Of a stretch of 34,476 nt of DNA, positions 29,855-34,476 are shown piece by piece; position 1 is the stretch's first letter; each line of letters opens with the position of its first letter. Location: assembly GCA_003241895.1 (NCBI GenBank), contig QBLY01000004.1, positions 166,210 to 200,685 on the forward strand, read 5' to 3'. Made by a program: the position numbers and the translations under genes. Source of the stretch: Lysobacteraceae bacterium (lineage in GTDB: Bacteria; Pseudomonadota; Gammaproteobacteria; Xanthomonadales; Xanthomonadaceae). The notes under the pieces are model-generated. The model did no database searches, was not told the origin of the DNA, and was given only the letters and a program-made list of their open reading frames with translations.

Positions 29855-30532
29855 TCAGCCCAGCGGTACGTCGAGCGGCTGGGCGCCGTCGAGCATGAAG
29901 CGCGCGTTGAACGCCACCGTTATCCGCTCGCCTTCGCCCTCGAACGGCAGCACTTCGTGCAGCATCCACGAGGGGAAGATCACCAGCTGGCCCGGCTCGA
30001 GCCGCAGTGACCGCGGGCTCATGGCATAGGGCGGCTTCATGTTCGCCAGCGCCATGTCCAGGTACATGGTGGCCGTGGCCTGCGGGTTGATGAAGGTGAG
30101 CCGGCCGCTGTCGCTGGCCGGGTCGTCGCCGTCGTGCTTCACGCAGTAAACGCCCGACCACGAGTGCATGGCGTGGTTGTGCGCGCCGAAGAAGCCGCCG
30201 CGGCGCGTGATGTGGAACCAGGACTGGTGCTGGATGTGCAGCTTCATCAGCATCGCCCGGTCGTAGCCGTTGAGCTCGCCGATGGCGCGGTACAGGCTGG
30301 CCCAGCAGAAGTCGCGCAGGCGCGCACAGGCCGGCTGCGGCCAGTCGAACAGCCGGAAGTTGCTTTCGAACAGCTGCTTGTTGCGCGAGACGATGGGCTC
30401 GGGATTGCGGTACTTGTCGCCCTCGGCCTCGCGGGCCAGGAACAGGTCGCGCAGCTGGCGGTTGAGCTCGACGTGGTCGTCGAGCTTGGCGTGGATCATG
30501 GGAACGGAGAAGGCGGGCGTGATCTCGAACAT
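29855..30532 (-). CDS. Putative 2OG-Fe(II) oxygenase family protein
   Basis: 225 residues from ATG 30530-30532. The region SWFHITRRGGFFGAHNHAMHSWSGVYCVKHDGDDPASDSGRLTFINP, together with LEPGQLVIFPSWMLHEVLPFEGEGERITVAFNAR, fits the putative 2OG-Fe(II) oxygenase family (TIGR02466-like): a jelly-roll core with iron-binding His residues and a distal H-x(n)-R arginine for 2-oxoglutarate. Which His/Asp residues bind iron is not certain from sequence alone. It is probably the first gene of the operon with the AEC transporter and methyltransferase. Substrate unknown. Confidence 0.75.
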   Translation of the reverse strand: MFEITPAFSVPMIHAKLDDHVELNRQLRDLFLAREAEGDKYRNPEPIVSRNKQLFESNFRLFDWPQPACARLRDFCWASLYRAIGELNGYDRAMLMKLHIQHQSWFHITRRGGFFGAHNHAMHSWSGVYCVKHDGDDPASDSGRLTFINPQATATMYLDMALANMKPPYAMSPRSLRLEPGQLVIFPSWMLHEVLPFEGEGERITVAFNARFMLDGAQPLDVPLG

Positions 30533-30597
30533 GGTCGCGTCATTGGATGCCGGGGAATTCTCCCCGCATCAGACCGTCATTCCCCGGGGGCGTCAAT

Positions 30598-30621
30598 GCC
30601 GCGCGCCGGTCGGCGCGCGGC
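30598..30621. other. Strong GC hairpin between DUF885 gene and oxygenase gene
   Basis: GCCGCGCGCCG (30598-30608) pairs with CGGCGCGCGGC (30611-30621). It lies just past the DUF885 stop (30633). No T-run follows on either strand, so it is at best a weak or factor-dependent terminator. The rest of the 100-bp gap shows only a short GGGGAATTCTCCCC palindrome at 30552-30565. Confidence 0.5.
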
Positions 30622-30632
30622 AGGCGCGAGGC

Positions 30633-32456
30633 TCAGGCCGGGGTGGCCGCCGCCTTCTGGCTGGCGATCCACTCGCGGATCTTGACCTGCAGCACGCCCA
30701 TCGGCAGCGCGCCATCCACCAGCACCTGGCGGTGGAACGCACGCACGTCGAAGCGATCGCCCAGCTCGGCCTCGGCCTCGTTGCGCAGCTCGCGGATCAC
30801 GCGCTGGCCCACCTTGTAAGACAGCGCCTGGCCGGGGATCACGATGTAGCGCTCCACCTCGGCCACCACGTCCGACTCGGCCATGGAGGAGTTGGCCAGC
30901 ATGTAGTCGATCGCCTTCTGGCGCGACCAGCCGAAGTGGTGCAGCCCGGTGTCCACCACCAGGCGCATGGCGCGCAGCTGCTCGTCGCTTAGCCGGCCGT
31001 ACCACTGGTAGGGGTCGGTGAACAGGCCCAGTTCCTTGCCCAGCGACTCGGCGTAAAGCGCCCAGCCCTCGGCGAAGGCGGTGTAGCCGCCGAAGCGGCG
31101 GAAGGCCGGCAGCGACTCCACTTCCTGCTGGATCGAGATCTGGAAGTGGTGGCCCGGCGACGCCTCGTGGACGGACAGGGTCTCGACCAGGAACTTGGGT
31201 TGCGCCTTTAGGTTGTAGGTGTTGAGGTAGAACACGCCTGGCCGCGAACCATCGGGCGTGGGGGACTGGTAGGACGCGCCGGCATCGCTCTGCGCGCGGA
31301 AGGCCTCGACCTGGCGCACTTCGTAGTCGGCCTTGGGGAATACGTCGAAGAGCTTGGGCAGCAGCGGGTTGATCTTCTTCTGCACGTCGCGGTAGGCCTG
31401 CAGGGCCTCTTCGGGGGTCTTGAAGTAGAACTGGTCGTCGTTCTTGAGGAACTCGAAGAAGGCGGGCAGGTCGCCCTTGAAGCCGACCTGTTCGCGCACC
31501 GCGTTCATCTCGCCCAGGATCCGCGCCACTTCGTCCAGGCCGAACTGGTGGATGGCTTCGGGGCTGAGGTCGGTGGTGGTGTTGGAGCGGACCATCAGTG
31601 CGTACCAGGCGCGGCCGTCGGGCAGGTCGCTCATGCCGACCGTTTCACGCGCGGCGGGCAGGTACTCGTCGCGCAGGAAATCACGCATCTTGGTGTAGCC
31701 CGGCACCAGCACGTCGGTAATCGCGGCGCGATAAGCGGCCGCGAGGCGCTCGCGTTCGGCCAGCGGGAAATCGGCCGGCATGTCCTTGATCGGGCCCCAG
31801 AACACGCTGTCCTCGGGCTTGGCGAGGATGTGCGCGGCGAACTGCGGGACGATCTTCTCGACCACCGGCCGCGGCTGGGTGACGCCCGCCGCCATGCCTT
31901 TGCGCAGGTTTGCGATGACGCCGTCGTTGAGCACCGGGAAGCGGGCGATACGGGCCAGGAAATCGTCGTAGTGCTTGACCTCGCGGAACGGCTGGATACC
32001 CTGGCCCGAGCCCAGCTGGGCGAACAGGCTGCCGTGGTTTCCGAACTGGCTTACGGCCAGCATCCAGCCCGGGAAGCGGTCGGACTCGAGCGACAGTTCG
32101 CGGTCGCTGACGAACACGTCGCGGCTCAGGCGGTGCTGGCCGGTCAGTGCGTCGCGGTCGAGCGCCTGCACGCGGGCCAGGAAGTCGCGCTCACGCGCCT
32201 GGCTTTCGGCGCGGTAAGCCTCGGACGTGAAGTCGGGCAGCTGGTCGTTGTAGCGCAGGTCGCCCAAGGCCGTGGCGAAGATCGGGTTGGCCTTGAGCTC
32301 GGCCTCGTGCCACTGCGCCAGCAGCGCATCGAGCTGCGCGGCGACTTCCGCTGGATCGGCGGCAACAGCGGCGGCGGCGGCGGGCGCAGGCTCGGCCGCG
32401 CGGGCCCAGCCAGGCACGGCCAGCAGGCAGGACAACATCAGTACCAGGACGCGCAT
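30633..32456 (-). CDS. DUF885 family exported hydrolase (putative metallopeptidase)
   Basis: 607 residues from ATG 32454-32456. A signal peptide is present (MRVLVLMLSCLLAVPGWARA, cut near AEP), then an Ala/Pro-rich linker. The family hallmark H-E-x-x-P-G-H-H appears as VHEASPGHHFQ near residue 430, resembling the zinc motif of M32/M3-like peptidases, followed by FAEGWALYAESLGKELG with further acidic ligands. DUF885 proteins are predicted periplasmic zinc peptidases; activity on defined peptides is seldom shown. Usual family length. It is divergent from the gamma-glutamyltransferase-like gene (69-bp gap), also exported, so the two may share a peptide-scavenging role (inference). Confidence 0.9.
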   Translation of the reverse strand: MRVLVLMLSCLLAVPGWARAAEPAPAAAAAVAADPAEVAAQLDALLAQWHEAELKANPIFATALGDLRYNDQLPDFTSEAYRAESQARERDFLARVQALDRDALTGQHRLSRDVFVSDRELSLESDRFPGWMLAVSQFGNHGSLFAQLGSGQGIQPFREVKHYDDFLARIARFPVLNDGVIANLRKGMAAGVTQPRPVVEKIVPQFAAHILAKPEDSVFWGPIKDMPADFPLAERERLAAAYRAAITDVLVPGYTKMRDFLRDEYLPAARETVGMSDLPDGRAWYALMVRSNTTTDLSPEAIHQFGLDEVARILGEMNAVREQVGFKGDLPAFFEFLKNDDQFYFKTPEEALQAYRDVQKKINPLLPKLFDVFPKADYEVRQVEAFRAQSDAGASYQSPTPDGSRPGVFYLNTYNLKAQPKFLVETLSVHEASPGHHFQISIQQEVESLPAFRRFGGYTAFAEGWALYAESLGKELGLFTDPYQWYGRLSDEQLRAMRLVVDTGLHHFGWSRQKAIDYMLANSSMAESDVVAEVERYIVIPGQALSYKVGQRVIRELRNEAEAELGDRFDVRAFHRQVLVDGALPMGVLQVKIREWIASQKAAATPA

Positions 32457-32470
32457 AAGGGTTACTTCGC

Positions 32471-32498
32471 TTGGCGGCAGGGGGGAGTGCGCTATCTT
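32471..32498 (+). promoter_or_regulatory. Possible sigma-70 promoter for the gamma-glutamyltransferase-like gene
   Basis: TTGGCG (32471-32476), 16-bp spacer, TATCTT (32493-32498), with a predicted leader of about 20 nt before ATG 32526. It lies inside the short divergent gap with the DUF885 gene, so the two genes' promoters must overlap. Tentative. Confidence 0.4.
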
Positions 32499-32525
32499 CT
32501 CGCAGTCCTTGTCCGGAGCCTACCG

Positions 32526-34229
32526 ATGAAAGTCATGCCTGCCGCGTTTGTTTGCCTTGCCACCCTGCTGGTGGCGCCTGCCCAAGGCGCGGACCGCATC
32601 ACCGGGCAGGCCTTCGCCACCCGCTCGGAGGTGTTCGCACCCGAGGCCATGGCGGCCACGTCACATCCGCTGGCCACCCAGATCGCGCTCGAGACGATGC
32701 GCCAGGGCGGCAGCGCGGTGGACGCGGCCATCGCCGCCAACGCCGCCCTGGGCCTGATGGAGCCCACGGGCAACGGCATCGGCGGCGACCTGTTCGCCAT
32801 CGTCTGGGACCCCAAGACCCGCAAGCTGCACGGCTATAACGGCTCCGGGCGTTCGCCGCGGGCGCTCAGCCTGGCCTGGTTCAAGGAACACGGGTACACC
32901 GACATCCCGCCGCACGGCCCGCTGCCGGTGACCGTGCCGGGGGCGGTGGACGGCTGGTTCGCGCTGCACGAGCGCTTCGGTAAGCGGACGATGGCGCAGA
33001 ACCTGGCGCCCACCGTGGCCTACGCCCGCAAGGGGCACCCGGTGCACGAGGTGATCGCCTACTACTGGGGCCGCAGCGTGCCGGTGCTGTCGAAGTGGCC
33101 GGGCTTCACCGAGCAGTTCACCATCGACGGCCGCGCACCGGCCAAGGGCGAACTGTGGCGCAACCCCAACCTGGCCAACACCCTGGAAACCATCGGCCGC
33201 GACGGCCGCGACGCGTTCTATAAAGGTGACATCGCCCGGCGCATCGACGCCTACTTCAAGGCCAACGACGGCTTCCTGAGCTACGAGGACCTCGCCGCGC
33301 ACCAGGGCGAATGGGTGGAGCCGGTGAGCACCAACTACCGGGGCGTGGACGTGTGGGAGCTGCCGCCCAGCGGCCAGGGCATCGCCGCGCTGCAGATCCT
33401 CAATCTGCTTGAAGGCTATGACTTCTCGAAGATAGCGTTTGGCAGCGCCGAGCACGTGCACCTGTTCGTGGAAGCCAAGAAGCTGGCTTTCGCCGACCGC
33501 GCGCGCTACTACGCCGACCCGGCCTTCCACCCCGCGCCGGTGTCCTGGCTGATCTCCCAGGAGTACGCCGCGCAGCGCCGCCAGCTGATCAACCCCGAGC
33601 GCGCCGCACAGGCGGTGGACGCCGGACGCCAGCTCAACCAGGGCGACACCATCTACCTGGCGGTGGCCGACAAGGACGGCATGATGGTGTCGCTGATCCA
33701 GTCCAACTACCGCGGCATGGGCAGCGGCATGGCCGTGCCGGGCCTGGGCTTCATCTTCCAGGACCGCGGCGAGCAGTTCGTGCTGCAGGCCGGCCATCCG
33801 AACTCGTTCGAGCCGGGCAAGCGGCCGTTCCACACCATCATCCCGGCGTTCATCACCCGCGACGGCAAGCCCTGGGTGAGCTTTGGCCTGATGGGCGGCG
33901 CCATGCAGCCGCAGGGCCACGCGCAGATCGTGATGAACCTGGTGGACTTCGGCATGAACCTGCAGGAAGCCGGCGACGCCCCGCGCATCCAGCACGACGG
34001 CAGCACCGACCCCGCCGGGCAGATGGTGGCCATGGCCGACGGCGGCGTGGTGAACCTGGAAACCGGGTTCAGCTACGAAACCATCCGCGCGCTGATGCGC
34101 AAGGGCCACACGGTGGAGTTCGCCGACGGCCCCTACGGCGGCTACCAGGCCATCGCCCGCGACAACGACAGCGGCGTGTACACCGGCGCCAGCGAAAGCC
34201 GCAAGGACGGGCAGGCGGCCGGTTACTGA
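32526..34229 (+). CDS. Gamma-glutamyltransferase-like Ntn hydrolase (YwrD type), exported
   Basis: 567 residues from ATG 32526, the start that gives a signal peptide (MKVMPAAFVCLATLLVAPAQG, cut before ADR). Gamma-glutamyltranspeptidase features: ATSHPLATQIALETMRQGGSAVDAAIAANAALGLMEP, GNGIGGDLFAIVWD, and VTVPGAVDGWFALHERFG in the large-chain part. The autocleavage/nucleophile Thr is in GDTIYLAVADKDG, followed by SLIQSNYRGMGSGM and MGGAMQPQGHAQIVMNLVDFGMN. Classical enzymes have T-T-H-x-S-V-x-D after the cleavage site; here T-I-Y-L-A-V-A-D fits YwrD-like relatives, so transpeptidation of glutathione is uncertain and a hydrolase role is more likely. A long upstream frame from 31548 is antisense shadow of the DUF885 gene. 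Confidence 0.88.
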   Translation: MKVMPAAFVCLATLLVAPAQGADRITGQAFATRSEVFAPEAMAATSHPLATQIALETMRQGGSAVDAAIAANAALGLMEPTGNGIGGDLFAIVWDPKTRKLHGYNGSGRSPRALSLAWFKEHGYTDIPPHGPLPVTVPGAVDGWFALHERFGKRTMAQNLAPTVAYARKGHPVHEVIAYYWGRSVPVLSKWPGFTEQFTIDGRAPAKGELWRNPNLANTLETIGRDGRDAFYKGDIARRIDAYFKANDGFLSYEDLAAHQGEWVEPVSTNYRGVDVWELPPSGQGIAALQILNLLEGYDFSKIAFGSAEHVHLFVEAKKLAFADRARYYADPAFHPAPVSWLISQEYAAQRRQLINPERAAQAVDAGRQLNQGDTIYLAVADKDGMMVSLIQSNYRGMGSGMAVPGLGFIFQDRGEQFVLQAGHPNSFEPGKRPFHTIIPAFITRDGKPWVSFGLMGGAMQPQGHAQIVMNLVDFGMNLQEAGDAPRIQHDGSTDPAGQMVAMADGGVVNLETGFSYETIRALMRKGHTVEFADGPYGGYQAIARDNDSGVYTGASESRKDGQAAGY

Positions 34230-34284
34230 CCCGCTCACCGACCGGTGCTGCGGCTACCTGCGGCGCCGCGAATGCGGCAAAGAG

Positions 34285-34308
34285 AAAGGCCCGCCGAAGC
34301 GGGCCTTT
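34285..34308. terminator. Bidirectional rho-independent terminator
   Basis: AAAGGCCCGC (34285-34294) and GCGGGCCTTT (34299-34308) form a perfect 10-bp stem with a CGAA tetraloop. The plus strand continues CCTGTTT and the minus strand also ends in a T-run. It lies between the convergent gamma-glutamyltransferase-like gene and the gene ending at 34333. Confidence 0.85.
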
Positions 34309-34332
34309 CCTGTTTGCGTGCCGCGGCGTGGA

Positions 34333-34476
34333 TCAGTTGGTGCCGGGGCGGACCATCACGTGGTTGCTGACCGTGCCCGAGTTCGGGTTGACGATCTGGT
34401 ACAGGCCCTGGATCTGCTTGTTCGGGCCCGACACGGTGACGTTGAGCGTGGCGCGCGGCGCGGCGGTGAAGCCGGT
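34333..34476 (-). CDS. Unrecognised protein, C-terminal 47 residues (cut by window edge)
   Basis: An open frame enters from the right edge on the minus strand and ends at TGA (complement of 34333-34335). The visible C-terminus contains PRATLNVTVSGPNKQIQGLY and ends in NHVMVRPGTN. It is polar, with alternating hydrophobic residues suggesting beta strands, as in exported or surface proteins. No family is recognised. It is supported by its position 24 bp beyond a convergent terminator and by consistent GC3 codon use. Confidence 0.55.
   Translation of the reverse strand, partial: TGFTAAPRATLNVTVSGPNKQIQGLYQIVNPNSGTVSNHVMVRPGTN

Noticed and set aside
31548-34229. An 893-codon frame containing the gamma-glutamyltransferase-like gene
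   Set aside because: The first 326 codons are antisense to the DUF885 gene. The signal peptide at ATG 32526 marks the true start.

Overview
The window looks like chromosome of a high-GC gammaproteobacterium of the Xanthomonadaceae (Lysobacter/Luteimonas type). The basis is the strong GC bias at third codon positions, the NtrB/NtrC, GlnA, GltB/GltD and UppP sequences, and the family mix (YheT hydrolase, TPR-sulfotransferase-like protein, SixA, YwrD-like gamma-glutamyltransferase). This placement rests on recognising families; no search was run. No tRNA, rRNA, CRISPR array or intact transposase gene was seen.

Layout. 1-775: 5' part of a CDP-glycerol glycerophosphotransferase-like gene (minus), then a short orphan fragment matching only the C-terminus of a WaaE-type LPS glycosyltransferase (plus). 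841-2532: a SLOG-like nucleotide-sensor domain fused to paired transmembrane segments, resembling SLOG/SLATT stress or defence effectors. 2561-6248 (minus): ntrB, ntrC, sodC and a GNAT acetyltransferase, with a 96-bp perfect-arm hairpin element sitting exactly on the ntrB/ntrC junction. 6472-9430: a disordered hydrophilic protein, an unknown membrane-anchored protein, and a LOV blue-light-sensor diguanylate cyclase preceded by a perfect 25-bp palindrome. 9539-11112: glnA with a downstream terminator, a near-consensus sigma-54 promoter and two NtrC enhancer boxes. 11227-12021: uppP. 12028-16980 (minus): a probable operon for YkvA-like protein, hotdog thioesterase, PlsC acyltransferase, YheT hydrolase and a TPR/sulfotransferase-like protein, driven by a TTGACG-17-TAGGCT promoter whose -10 lies inside a 14-bp palindrome. 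17082-20769 (minus): phospholipase D lipoprotein, YceI, SixA and an orphan ParA. 20933-28353 (plus): gltB, gltD and a Ycf46-like AAA ATPase, ending at a second GGGGTCAG-type perfect palindrome. 28446-30532 (minus): 2OG-Fe(II) oxygenase-like protein, AEC transporter and isoprenylcysteine methyltransferase-like protein. 30633-32456 (minus) and 32526-34229 (plus): divergent DUF885 hydrolase and gamma-glutamyltransferase-like protein, both apparently exported. The right edge holds an unrecognised 3' gene end.

How the genes fit together. The backbone is ammonia assimilation: NtrB/NtrC sense and relay nitrogen status, GlnA is controlled at a classical NtrC/sigma-54 promoter and probably by adenylylation, and GltBD completes the GS-GOGAT cycle. 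No PII (glnB/glnK) or amtB gene is visible between glnA and ntrB; that interval instead holds the LOV-GGDEF gene and two poorly characterised genes. The other clusters concern membrane lipids and envelope (PlsC, PLD, UppP, LPS remnants), oxidative stress (SodC) and signalling (SixA, c-di-GMP, SLOG protein).
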